From the NCBI GenBank assembly GCA_028280345.1, contig JANQLY010000025.1, positions 110,124 through 174,123 of the forward strand: a stretch of 64,000 nt of DNA, read 5' to 3'. The notes beneath the pieces were generated by a model. The model worked only from the letters and a program-made list of their open reading frames with translations, was not told the DNA's origin and made no database searches. Positions 27,934 to 37,067 of the stretch are shown one piece after another (position 1 is the stretch's first letter; each line of letters starts with the position of its first letter). The stretch comes from Pseudomonadales bacterium (GTDB lineage Bacteria > Pseudomonadota > Gammaproteobacteria > Pseudomonadales > UBA7239). A program made the translations under genes and the position numbers.

Positions 27934-29336
27934 AGCTTGTAGGCCTGTTTGGCGAGATGATAGGCAAGATCTGCGGCGACAGCCGCTGCCTCGTCTTCGG
28001 GCAAACGGTGGTCGGCAACAAGTTCAGCGAGATAGCTACAGTCCATACGACGGGCAACATCGTGACGTGCCGGAATAGATAAAAATGCCCGCGTATCATC
28101 GTTGAAGCCGACCGTATTATAAAAACCGGCTGTCTCGGTTGTCTGTTCGCGAAAGCGTCGCATACCTTCAGGGCTGTCGTGGAACCACCAGGCCGGCCCG
28201 AGTTTCAGGCATGGGTAGTGGCCGGCGAGTGGTGCCAGTTCCCGGGCATAAGTCGTTTCATCAAGCGTAAAGACAATCAATTTGAAATCCCGTTCGTTAC
28301 CGTATTTGTTCAATAGTGGTTGCAGATCGTTAACGTAGTTGGTGGCCTGTGGAATGTCTGCACCCTTGTCACGTCCATAATGTTGAAACAGCCAGGGATT
28401 GTGATTGCGCAATGAGCCAGAATGCAACTGCATCACCAGGCCATCGTCGAGACTCATGCCTGCCATTTCCGTGAGCAGTTGGCCGCGGAATAGTTCTGCA
28501 TCAATGCCGAGGCAGTTTCCCGTGCGTACTTTTGCAAATAACTCTTCGCAGTCGGTTTTATTCAGGTCAGCGGTGAATGCACTCGGGTGACCGTGATCCG
28601 TTGCTGTTGCTCCCATACTTTTAAAGAAGTCACGGCGCACACGCAAGGCCTGCATATAGCCACTCCATGTAGTGGTGTCTTCGCCCGTTATCTCGGCGAG
28701 TTGTTTAATATTCTCAGCGAAGCCTTCGTATTCGGGATCAACGACAGGGTCAGGACGATAGGTAGTAATAACACGCCCGTTCCAGTCAGATTGCTGAATG
28801 GTCTTATGGTGTGCCAGATCGTCAAGTGGGGACTCTGTAGTCGCGAGTACTTCGATATTAAATTGATCAAATAGCGCGCGGGGTCGAAATCTATCGGTGG
28901 TGAGTTGTGCATTGATAGTATCGTAGTATTGATCTGCATTGTCGGTGCAAAGTGTTTCATCAAACTGGAATACTTCGGCAAAGACGCTATCGAGCCAGAG
29001 GCGTGACGGTGTGCCGCGAAACGCATAGTAATGCGCTGCAAACAGGCGCCAGACTTCGCGCTGGTCTACGGCTCCGGGCTGTGCGCTAATACCAAGTTGC
29101 TCAAGTGAAATGCCAAGGCTGTATAACATGCGATACAGATAGTGATCTGGCTGAATAAATAGCTCGGTGGCATTGGCAAACGGAGTGTTCTCTGCAAACC
29201 AGGCAGGATCAGTGTGACCGTGGGGGCTGATAATCGGCAGGTTCTTGATGTGTTCGTACAGACGTCGTGCAATATCGCGAGATGTCGGATCGGCGGGAAA
29301 CAGACGATCCGGGTGTAACGACAGGGGGGTGGACAT
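27930..29336 (-). CDS. uxaC: Uronate (glucuronate/galacturonate) isomerase
   Basis: A 468-aa amidohydrolase-superfamily isomerase, close to the 470 aa of E. coli UxaC. The N-terminal metal site is PHGHTDPAWF, and family stretches such as WNGRVITTYRPD, VMQLHSGSLRNHNP and LGPAWWFHDSPEGMRRFREQ are present. It converts D-glucuronate to D-fructuronate and D-galacturonate to D-tagaturonate, the entry step. It lies 33 bases after the GntR gene and overlaps dctP by four bases. Confidence 0.95.
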   Translation of the reverse strand: MSTPLSLHPDRLFPADPTSRDIARRLYEHIKNLPIISPHGHTDPAWFAENTPFANATELFIQPDHYLYRMLYSLGISLEQLGISAQPGAVDQREVWRLFAAHYYAFRGTPSRLWLDSVFAEVFQFDETLCTDNADQYYDTINAQLTTDRFRPRALFDQFNIEVLATTESPLDDLAHHKTIQQSDWNGRVITTYRPDPVVDPEYEGFAENIKQLAEITGEDTTTWSGYMQALRVRRDFFKSMGATATDHGHPSAFTADLNKTDCEELFAKVRTGNCLGIDAELFRGQLLTEMAGMSLDDGLVMQLHSGSLRNHNPWLFQHYGRDKGADIPQATNYVNDLQPLLNKYGNERDFKLIVFTLDETTYARELAPLAGHYPCLKLGPAWWFHDSPEGMRRFREQTTETAGFYNTVGFNDDTRAFLSIPARHDVARRMDCSYLAELVADHRLPEDEAAAVAADLAYHLAKQAYKL

Positions 29337-29369
29337 AACCGTGAAAGACCTCGTTACTGTTTACTGCGG

Positions 29370-30080
29370 TTATTGTGGGCTGGCATCGAGACTATAGGAA
29401 GAGAATTCCTCGATAACCCGGTGCAGATGTTGTTGCATGGTATTAAATGCAAGCGTACTGTCACGTTGCATCAGTGCATTGAGAATGGCTGCGTGCTCGT
29501 CAATATCCGGTTTTGAACCGTGTTGACGGCTATAAGCATGCATCACCGAACTGATTTTCGAGTGATTACGCAGTTCCCAGAGCCACTGAATGGTTGTGGC
29601 AATGGCGCTGTTGCGCGAAGCACTGGCAATCGCAAGGTGAAAGCGCTGATCGTATTTTTCCGTTTCCTCCGTGTTGTCCTGCTGCTGTGCCTTGCGCATC
29701 AGTTCCAGCAGTTGTTTCAGCTGTTGCAGCTCTTCGTTGCCAATGCGTTCAGCGGCAAGGGCGGCGGCCTGGGCTTCAAACAGGCTGCGTGCTTCGAGAA
29801 TTTCAAATGGCCCGGGGTTATCTTCGAGTGTCGGGTGGTTGTCGAGATCAGGATCAAGGGCATAGACCCCGGAACCTGAGCGTATCTCTACCAGGCCGCT
29901 AACCTCCAGTGCGATCATGGCCTCGCGCACCGTGGGACGGCTGACCTGAAAGCGTGCAGCGAGCTCCCGTTCCGAGGGCAGACGCTGCCCGGTGGCAATT
30001 TCTCCGCCGCGAATCTGTTCGGCGAGGTTATCGGCGATTTGCAGGTAGAGTCGGCGCATAGCGACCGGTTCAAGGTTCAT
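29370..30080 (-). CDS. GntR-family (FadR/FCD subfamily) regulator of the uronate locus
   Basis: A 236-aa repressor-type protein. The N-terminal winged helix (~10-75) carries LPSERELAARFQVSRPTVREA and GSGVYAL. The C-terminal FCD domain has the metal-site pattern D-x-x-F-H (YDQRFHLAIASAS) with further histidines in EHAAILNAL and QQHLHRVI. Relatives include UxuR and ExuR, which sense hexuronates or their catabolites. It is the first gene of the leftward operon and faces manD across a region holding a good inverted repeat, so it probably regulates both operons and itself. Confidence 0.92.
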   Translation of the reverse strand: MNLEPVAMRRLYLQIADNLAEQIRGGEIATGQRLPSERELAARFQVSRPTVREAMIALEVSGLVEIRSGSGVYALDPDLDNHPTLEDNPGPFEILEARSLFEAQAAALAAERIGNEELQQLKQLLELMRKAQQQDNTEETEKYDQRFHLAIASASRNSAIATTIQWLWELRNHSKISSVMHAYSRQHGSKPDIDEHAAILNALMQRDSTLAFNTMQQHLHRVIEEFSSYSLDASPQ

Positions 30081-30127
30081 GGGTGCCCACCTGGTGGATT
30101 TGCTCTAAAAACCGGCACTATCATAAC

Positions 30128-30148
30128 TTGGTCTGGTGGTCAGGCCAA
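30128..30148. promoter_or_regulatory. Candidate GntR operator between divergent uronate operons
   Basis: TTGGTCTG (30128-30135) and CAGGCCAA (30141-30148) form 8-bp arms with one mismatch around a 5-nt spacer. The arms match the TGGTC...-type half-sites of FadR-subfamily regulators. The site lies 48 bases from the gntR start and 84 from the manD start. Confidence 0.6.
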
Positions 30149-30231
30149 TTTATATTTACAATCCCTTGCAGCCTTATGTGCCAGGTCATGGTGTGCCCTG
30201 GAAGCACAGTCCAGTCAGTCGGAGAAAATTG

Positions 30232-31440
30232 ATGAAGATTATTGATGCCAAAGTCATAGTAACCTGCCCGGGGCGCAACTTTGTTACCTTAAAAATCACG
30301 ACAGAGGAGGGAATCCACGGTATTGGTGATGCCACACTCAATGGTCGTGAACTTGCGGTAGTCAGTTATCTCGAAGATCACCTTGTGCCGTGCCTGATCG
30401 GGCGCGATGCACGTCAGATTGAAGATATCTGGCAGTTTTTCTACCGCGGCGCGTATTGGCGCAAGGGGCCTGTAGGCATGGCAGCTATTGCGGCTATCGA
30501 CACGGCGCTATGGGATATCAAGGCCAAGGCGGCGAATATGCCACTCTATGATTTGCTCGGCGGCAAAAGTCGCGAGGGGGTTATGGTCTACGGTCATGCA
30601 AATGGTGAAGATATCGAAGAGACCTGTGATGAAGTGGCCAGGTATCTGGAGTTAGGCTACAAGGCAATTCGGGCTCAGTGCGGTGTGCCGGGCATGCCAT
30701 CAACCTATGGCGTGGCACAGGACAAAATGTTTTACGAGCCTGCCGATGCGGATTTGCCATCGGAAAATATCTGGTCAACAGCAAAATACCTCAACCATAT
30801 TCCGAAGCTGTTTGCGCGTCTGCGCGATCAGTTTGGTTTTGATGTGCACCTTCTGCACGATGTGCATCATCGACTGACACCGATTGAGGCGGGGCGTCTC
30901 GGCAAGGATCTCGAACCCTATCGTCTGTTCTGGCTCGAAGATGCGGTAACAGCAGAATTGCAGGAAGGGTTTCGCCTTGTGCGCCAGCACACCACGACAC
31001 CGCTTGCACTTGGTGAAATTTTTACCACAATCTATGATTGTCACCAGTTGCTCAGTGAGCAGTTGATTGACTATATTCGCACAACGGTAGTCCATGCTGG
31101 CGGGATTACGCACCTCAAGCGCATTGCCTCGCTCGCCGAGCTTTACCATATTAAAACCGGCTGTCACGGAGCGACGGATTTGTCGCCGGTTTGTCTCGGT
31201 GCAGCCTTGCATTTTGATAGCTGGGTGCCCAACTTCGGTATTCAGGAGTATATGCGCCACACTGAGGCTACCGATGAGGTATTCCCGCACGCCTACACCT
31301 TTGCCGATGGTAACCTCTACCCGGGGGATACGCCGGGGCACGGGGTTGATATCAATGAAGAGCTTGCGAGTAAATACCCGTATCAACGTGCCTACCTACC
31401 GGTTAACCGTCTCGAAGACGGTACGATGTTCAATTGGTAA
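30232..31440 (+). CDS. manD: D-mannonate dehydratase, enolase superfamily (ManD/RspA type)
   Basis: A 402-aa enolase-superfamily enzyme. Metal ligands are recognisable as Asp in LLHDVHHR and Glu in FWLEDAV and ALGEIF. The ManD-specific catalytic residues are also present: Arg in [11 protein letters not shown], Tyr in STYGVAQ and His in DVHH. It dehydrates D-mannonate to 2-keto-3-deoxygluconate, replacing the UxuA-type enzyme of E. coli. ATG 30232 follows GGAGAAAATTG; the open frame extends upstream to 30136 without a better site. Confidence 0.93.
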   Translation: MKIIDAKVIVTCPGRNFVTLKITTEEGIHGIGDATLNGRELAVVSYLEDHLVPCLIGRDARQIEDIWQFFYRGAYWRKGPVGMAAIAAIDTALWDIKAKAANMPLYDLLGGKSREGVMVYGHANGEDIEETCDEVARYLELGYKAIRAQCGVPGMPSTYGVAQDKMFYEPADADLPSENIWSTAKYLNHIPKLFARLRDQFGFDVHLLHDVHHRLTPIEAGRLGKDLEPYRLFWLEDAVTAELQEGFRLVRQHTTTPLALGEIFTTIYDCHQLLSEQLIDYIRTTVVHAGGITHLKRIASLAELYHIKTGCHGATDLSPVCLGAALHFDSWVPNFGIQEYMRHTEATDEVFPHAYTFADGNLYPGDTPGHGVDINEELASKYPYQRAYLPVNRLEDGTMFNW

Positions 31441-31465
31441 GGTTTAATGGGTGAGGTTTCTGGTA

Positions 31466-32395
31466 ATGCTGATTGCACTGGGTGAAGTGATGCATGAACT
31501 GCTTGATATGGAAGAGCAGCGCGAGGCTGAGCACTTTGCCGGTGATACATTTAACACGGCTGTGGTATTGGCGCAGCTCGGTAATAATGTCGCCTATGTT
31601 ACAGCGGTGGGTGAGGATGCACTGAGCGAAGCTTTCTTGCACAACTGTAAGCAGTGGAATGTAGACAGCCGATTTATACAGCGTAGTGCAGAATACCAAA
31701 TGGGCGCTTACAGAATACATACAGAGACAAGCGGTGAACGTCATTTCAGCTATGATCGCGATCATTCTGCTGCGCGTTATCTATTCAGGGATGCAGAGCA
31801 TTTGCGATTATTACTGGATGAAATGGGTCATCCCCGGGCTGTTTATTTATCCGGTATCACACTTGCGTTATGTAGTGAAGTTAGCCGTGAAGTGCTTTAT
31901 AACTGGCTGGATAAATATCGGCTCGCTGGTGGCAAGGTTTATTTTGATGGAAATTATCGGCCTGCTTTGTGGGCTGATGTCAGATCAGCTCGCGAGGCTT
32001 GTGCCAAATTGCTGTCCCGTTGTGATGCCTATTTACCCGGTCTCGAAGATGAGCAACAGTTGTGGCAGGAAGAGAGCGAGCAGGTGCTTGTCAGATTGTC
32101 TTCCTGTGGTGTCCCCGAAGTTGTTATTAAAAATGGCTGTGAGCCGGTGATTGTGCTTGTTGACGGCAAACGAACTGATGTGGCGATAGCAACGGTTGAT
32201 AGCGTGGTTGATTCAAGCGGTGCTGGCGATACGTTTAATGGTGCCTGGTTACACGCGAGATTGCGTGGCGTATCCGGAATACAGGCTATTCCGTTTGCTG
32301 CAAAATACGCTGCGGCTGTGATACAGCATCGTGGTGCGCTGTTGCCGCCATCGTTCTGGCAGCAATCGGATAATCAGGGCGAGGCAATTCTATGA
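31466..32395 (+). CDS. kdgK: 2-keto-3-deoxygluconate kinase (PfkB family)
   Basis: A 309-aa ribokinase-like sugar kinase. The PfkB C-terminal signature DSSGAGDTFNGAW holds the catalytic aspartate and anion hole, and an N-terminal glycine-containing motif opens ALGEVMHEL. Context identifies the substrate as KDG, phosphorylated to KDPG for Eda. ATG 31466 is preceded by GAGG at 9 nt; a GTG at 31451 in the same frame is less likely. The stop overlaps the uxaA start (ATGA). Confidence 0.9.
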   Translation: MLIALGEVMHELLDMEEQREAEHFAGDTFNTAVVLAQLGNNVAYVTAVGEDALSEAFLHNCKQWNVDSRFIQRSAEYQMGAYRIHTETSGERHFSYDRDHSAARYLFRDAEHLRLLLDEMGHPRAVYLSGITLALCSEVSREVLYNWLDKYRLAGGKVYFDGNYRPALWADVRSAREACAKLLSRCDAYLPGLEDEQQLWQEESEQVLVRLSSCGVPEVVIKNGCEPVIVLVDGKRTDVAIATVDSVVDSSGAGDTFNGAWLHARLRGVSGIQAIPFAAKYAAAVIQHRGALLPPSFWQQSDNQGEAIL

Positions 32396-33894
32396 CTGAG
32401 TCGGTTTTGCAATTGCATCCCGCGGATAATGTGCTGATTAGCCTGGATGATACTAACGGTGTGCCGCGTGGACACAAACTCGCTGCTTGTGGAATTGCTG
32501 CAGGGGAGCGGGTGCGTAAATCCGGCTATGTGATTGGTGTGGCCAGTAGAGAGATTGTCAGCGGTGAGCATGTGCACAATCATAATCTTGTGCTGGATGA
32601 CTCACTGAGCGATGTAAATGATTCGGGCAGTGCTGATGTTGTAGCTTGTAAAGAGGCTGTTCAACCAGGTCTGACTTCTTTTAAGGGTTATCAACGGACT
32701 TGTCACCCGGACGCCCCAGCGGGAACCAGAAACTATATTGCTATTGTGCCCACTGTAAACTGCTCCGTTGCACTGGCCCAGCAATTAGCGTTAGAGGCAA
32801 AAGCAACGCTGGTGGCCCGAAATGTGCAAGGTGTTGATGATGTGCTGGTTCTTGCGCATCAGGGAGGCTGCGGTATACCAGCAAAGCAGGGCGAGTCTCT
32901 CACCTTGTTGCAGCGCACCTTGCGTGGCTATTTATTAAATCCAAATGTTGCCGGTGCACTTGTTGTAGGGCTTGGCTGTGAGGTTAATCAACTCGAAATA
33001 CTGGTGGATGAGCAGATGCGTGAGGCGTTGCCTGCGGAACGTTTACAAACACTGGTGATTCAGGAAGCTGCAGGCACTCGCGCCGCCTTACAGCAGGGTA
33101 TAAAAAAACTCGAGTCACTGATTGATGTTGCCAGTGAAGATCAGCGTACAGATGTACCGCTGGAAAAGCTTGTGCTTGGATTACAGTGTGGTGGTAGTGA
33201 CAGCTGGTCTGCCTTGACGGCAAACCCTTTGCTGGGTAGCGCTGTCGATTGCCTTGTGGCTGCTGGTGCAACGGCTATTCTTGCCGAGACTCCGGAAGTT
33301 TTTGGCGCCGAACGCTTGTTGTTACAGCGTAGCAAAAATTCTGCTGTAGCTATGGCGCTTGAGCAACGTATTGAATGGTGGCGGGATTATCTAGCGAAAC
33401 ACGATGCGGAGTTTAATAACAATCCGTCGCCGGGCAATCTTGCTGGTGGCATCAGTACGATTTATGAAAAATCTCTGGGGGCGATTGCCAAGGGCGGTAC
33501 CTCCTCCTTGCAAGAAGTTGTCGAATATGGGCAGCGCCCCGAACAACGCGGTCTTGTGTTTATGGATTCTCCCGGTTACGACCCGTGTTCAGTAACCGGT
33601 GAAATTGCCGCCGGTGCTAACCTGATATGTTTTACCACAGGTCGTGGTTCTGTCTTTGCCGGTGTCGGCGCGCCGACCTTGAAGCTTGCGAGTAATACAC
33701 AGCTCTTCTCACGGATGTCGGATGATATGGATATGGACTGTGGGCAGTTACTCCAGGAACGTTCAATAGATGCAATGACAAAAACACTGTGTGGTTTGAT
33801 AGTTGCAACAGCGTCGGGGCAGCGTACCTGTAGTGAATCCTTGGGTTTTAGTAGTACGGAATTTGTGCCGTGGCAAACAGGTGCAGTAATTTAA
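32392..33894 (+). CDS. uxaA: Altronate dehydratase
   Basis: A 500-aa UxaA/GarD-family protein. The N-terminal SAF-like domain (~10-65) contains DDTNGVPRGHKLA and SGEHVHNHNL. The catalytic domain has HPDAPAGTRNYI, QGVDDVLVLAHQGGCG, GLGCEVNQ and LQCGGSDSWS, all family-typical. It dehydrates D-altronate to KDG, the galacturonate branch. Translationally coupled to kdgK by a 4-base overlap. Confidence 0.94.
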   Translation: MTESVLQLHPADNVLISLDDTNGVPRGHKLAACGIAAGERVRKSGYVIGVASREIVSGEHVHNHNLVLDDSLSDVNDSGSADVVACKEAVQPGLTSFKGYQRTCHPDAPAGTRNYIAIVPTVNCSVALAQQLALEAKATLVARNVQGVDDVLVLAHQGGCGIPAKQGESLTLLQRTLRGYLLNPNVAGALVVGLGCEVNQLEILVDEQMREALPAERLQTLVIQEAAGTRAALQQGIKKLESLIDVASEDQRTDVPLEKLVLGLQCGGSDSWSALTANPLLGSAVDCLVAAGATAILAETPEVFGAERLLLQRSKNSAVAMALEQRIEWWRDYLAKHDAEFNNNPSPGNLAGGISTIYEKSLGAIAKGGTSSLQEVVEYGQRPEQRGLVFMDSPGYDPCSVTGEIAAGANLICFTTGRGSVFAGVGAPTLKLASNTQLFSRMSDDMDMDCGQLLQERSIDAMTKTLCGLIVATASGQRTCSESLGFSSTEFVPWQTGAVI

Positions 33895-33959
33895 TATGAA
33901 TATCCTGTGATTGGTTGGGAAGGGCAACCTCAGAGGAAATAATAGAAAGGTAGGTAACA

Positions 33960-36900
33960 ATGAAAAAGTTCTTTAAGCGGTTGGGTCTGGTCTTTATTGT
34001 CGTATTGGTAGTATTAATTATTCTGGGACGTTTACATCACCGCGAGGCAGTCACTGGTGAAAGCCCTTATAAAATTTATGTGGCGATGGGTTTCCACAAT
34101 AACTTTTATCACTCGTGGCGAGGTGATACGCCGGATGAAGCGGGGTTTGGTACGGATATTCGTTTTGCCCGCGGCATTCTCGATGCTCTGGATGAAGCAG
34201 AGGCACAGGGTTTGCAGGCGCGTGGCTATTGGGATACCGATGTGTATTATACGTTTCAGAAAATTATTCCGGAGCATGCCCCGGATATTATTGAGCGTAT
34301 TCAGCGGCGTGTAGCGGCAGGTCACGATGAGGTGCTGTTAGCACCGTTTAATAACGGCATATTTAGTTCCATGACCGAAGAGGAAGTGCGCAAGGCTGTG
34401 CGCTGGAGTATTAGCAACCCCTGGGGCTCTGGTCACAAGGATCTGTTTGAAAAATATACGCCGCTGATGCGACCCAATGAAGCGATGTTTACACCCGGGG
34501 CGAATAAAATTCTCAAGGAAGAGGGTGTGGAAGGTATGCTGCTCGCTTATTCCGGTTACCCGTTCACAAGCTACAGCAACTTTATTGAACCATTGCCACC
34601 TGAACAGCGTTACAACCCGTTGTGGTTGCGCACCACGCCGGATGGTGAACGTATTATCTGGTTTCCCACTGTGAGTATCGGCGATGTGCTCAATCATCAG
34701 TCGCTGGAAAACTGGATGCTTGAGCTGCGTCAGTTGCAGGTCAGTGGTCAGGTGCAACAGGATATGATTATCCATATTAATTTTGATACGGATAGCGAGG
34801 CCTGGATTCCACCGAAGATGCCGTGGTTTTTAACATGGTTTCCCAATTCCGGTGGCGTACGTGAGTATATTCGTTATGTAAATAAATACGACTGGGCCGA
34901 GTTCACAACGCCGGGTGAATACCTCGCGTCACATCCACCGGTGGCCGAGGTTTATGCTACTCAGGATACAGCCGATGGTTCATTTGACGGGCATTATTCC
35001 TGGGCGGAAAAATATTCCAGTCATGAAACCTGGACAAAGGTAGAACAAGCGCGTCTGGCAAAGCAGCGCAGTATGGCACTGGCTTTGTATATGAATACTA
35101 GTTTGCCTGAACGGGACCAGCTTGATATTGAAACCCATGATCATCTGCTTGTGCAGAGTACAACGCATTTTGGTATGAGCACCCCGATGTTGAATGAAGA
35201 GCGTCAGGCGGCGGCAGATAAAATGGCAGACCGCAGTCTCGCGCGCGAGCAGAACTTGCAAAAACAATTGGCCGCCTCGTTAAAAACGCAATCAAATGAA
35301 GATGCGAGTGATATGGAAGCAAGTTACCGTTTTCTTGTCACAGCGCTGGAACACGGTGGTTATCACTGGTTGCGTGTGCCGGTTGTTTTGCCTGCGGGGA
35401 AATATCCGGCACAGTTGCTATTGGATAACGGTGAGTCTGTGTCGTATTCCTGGATTAATGTGCACAAAACGGAGGATGGTATTGTAAGTGGTGAAATTGC
35501 CTTTGAATGGCACGGTCACGACAGTGAGCAACTGACCCTGAACGTTAGTGATAATCCGGGTAGTATCAATGAGCAGGTACTGTCCGGTTTGCAAAATGCT
35601 TTTGTACAGCTTGATACAGATACGCAACACGGCATTGCTCAGTTAACAGTACCGGGGGCTGATGTGTCCAGACCGTTTCTTGCGCCGTTTATTCGTTATA
35701 ACGAGTCGGTATCAGCGGCGGAAAGATTTGAGATAAGTGTTCCTGATAATGAAATTCACCGCGGCCTACAGCGTATACGTCTGACAAGTCAGATTACCGT
35801 GCAGGCAAAGGAAGGCGCGCGCACCGCGCCGCTGGTGATCGATCTGTCTCTGCCGCAACGCAGCCCGGGAGTCATCACCGATATTGTGATTGACTATCCC
35901 TATACAGAAAAAACCGAGTTGCTCGCTACAGCACAACAGCGCTTACGCCGATTGTTTGATTTTGGCTGGGTAGAAGTTGCACCGTTTCAGATTTATCCCG
36001 CAGTCAGTGGTGACCGTGAGAAACCGTTACGAATATGGAAGCATAATTATCTTGATACTACTTCGGTGTATGAGCTCAATTACGCGAGTATTAATCCGCA
36101 AAATGCAGAGCTTGATGCGTTTAACAACCATGTCACTGCCGGCTGGGTTGCGGTTAGTGATCGTGAGCAGGGCTTATTGATAGCGAGCGATGCAGATGTG
36201 CGTCATGTCTATGCATTTGCACCGATGCGGTTACGTGAGGAAAACGGCAAGCAGGTACTGTCGATTAATCCATTTGGTTCCTATCATGGACAACAGCTCG
36301 ATTACTCCCATATGGGGGGGATTGATCTCGGTTATAAAATGAATCTGGTGGCTGGTTCCCATATTCGCCCTAATGGACCGAGCTATAACGGTCAGCGCGA
36401 AGCCTTCTCCCTGATGCTGGCACCTTACCACGGTGATAAACCGTCGGCTTTATTGCAGGCAGCGGCGCAGAATTTCTTTTACTCGCCAGCTATCACCTAT
36501 CTTTCTACTCCGCCTGGCATTGAAGCGGTTGTGCCAGGGGACATCAGCACATTGAAGGCGCAGCAACGAATGCAGGAGATGGTTGATAATCACGTGGTCC
36601 TGCCTGTACCCAAGGCGTTTCTTGCCAGCCCGACCGTGGAAGCTGTAGATCTTGTCTGGGATCAAATGCCGGATCCGCGTGTCAACGCGATTGAGGTACA
36701 GTGGAAGAAAGCGGGTACAGAGAACTGGCAAAGTGAGTCAGTGACTAAAGGGCGCTTGCGGGTTGCAGAACTTATTGATGGCAGTGAGTACAGCTTTCGT
36801 ATTCGCAGTGTTTCACCGGAAGCTGTCAGTGAATGGACAGAAACGCAGACAGTGGCTGCGGGTGCGGTAGAAGGCCTGGGCATTACGGCAGGGGTCAAGG

Positions 36901-36968
36901 GCTTAACCATTGGCCTGATGCTGGAAACTTTCTATTATGGACTGGTTCACGCATTCACAAGTCCGTAA
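33960..36968 (+). CDS. Membrane-anchored GH38/GH57-like protein with C-terminal fibronectin-III domain
   Basis: A 1002-aa protein. Residues 7-24 form an uncleaved-type membrane anchor (LGLVFIVVLVVLIILG), placing the bulk in the periplasm. Residues ~36-440 look like the (beta/alpha)7 barrel of GH38/GH57-type hydrolases: FHNNFYHSWRGD, RGYWDTDVYYTFQKI, APFNNGIFSSMTEEE and HINFDTDSEAW. A helical stretch with DGSFDGHYSWAEKYSS follows. Residues ~480-860 are strand-rich, and ~890-965 resemble fibronectin type III (EVQWKKAGTENWQ, YSFRIRSVSPEA). Catalytic residues cannot be fixed by eye. It follows uxaA by 65 bases, so it may release or process a uronate-containing glycan. Confidence 0.6.
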   Translation: MKKFFKRLGLVFIVVLVVLIILGRLHHREAVTGESPYKIYVAMGFHNNFYHSWRGDTPDEAGFGTDIRFARGILDALDEAEAQGLQARGYWDTDVYYTFQKIIPEHAPDIIERIQRRVAAGHDEVLLAPFNNGIFSSMTEEEVRKAVRWSISNPWGSGHKDLFEKYTPLMRPNEAMFTPGANKILKEEGVEGMLLAYSGYPFTSYSNFIEPLPPEQRYNPLWLRTTPDGERIIWFPTVSIGDVLNHQSLENWMLELRQLQVSGQVQQDMIIHINFDTDSEAWIPPKMPWFLTWFPNSGGVREYIRYVNKYDWAEFTTPGEYLASHPPVAEVYATQDTADGSFDGHYSWAEKYSSHETWTKVEQARLAKQRSMALALYMNTSLPERDQLDIETHDHLLVQSTTHFGMSTPMLNEERQAAADKMADRSLAREQNLQKQLAASLKTQSNEDASDMEASYRFLVTALEHGGYHWLRVPVVLPAGKYPAQLLLDNGESVSYSWINVHKTEDGIVSGEIAFEWHGHDSEQLTLNVSDNPGSINEQVLSGLQNAFVQLDTDTQHGIAQLTVPGADVSRPFLAPFIRYNESVSAAERFEISVPDNEIHRGLQRIRLTSQITVQAKEGARTAPLVIDLSLPQRSPGVITDIVIDYPYTEKTELLATAQQRLRRLFDFGWVEVAPFQIYPAVSGDREKPLRIWKHNYLDTTSVYELNYASINPQNAELDAFNNHVTAGWVAVSDREQGLLIASDADVRHVYAFAPMRLREENGKQVLSINPFGSYHGQQLDYSHMGGIDLGYKMNLVAGSHIRPNGPSYNGQREAFSLMLAPYHGDKPSALLQAAAQNFFYSPAITYLSTPPGIEAVVPGDISTLKAQQRMQEMVDNHVVLPVPKAFLASPTVEAVDLVWDQMPDPRVNAIEVQWKKAGTENWQSESVTKGRLRVAELIDGSEYSFRIRSVSPEAVSEWTETQTVAAGAVEGLGITAGVKGLTIGLMLETFYYGLVHAFTSP

Positions 36969-37067
36969 CAGCGAGTCTAAAAAGGTTGTGCCTGGTCAAA
37001 TAGTTGAGCTGTGAATCATTGTGGTAACAGGTTAAGCTTGGTGGTGGTCATCACATAGGATTGAATT

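Noticed and set aside
33913..33929. GGTTG-N7-CAACC inverted repeat before the GH38/GH57-like gene
   Set aside because: Arms of only five bases; likely chance, and unlike the GntR site at 30128.
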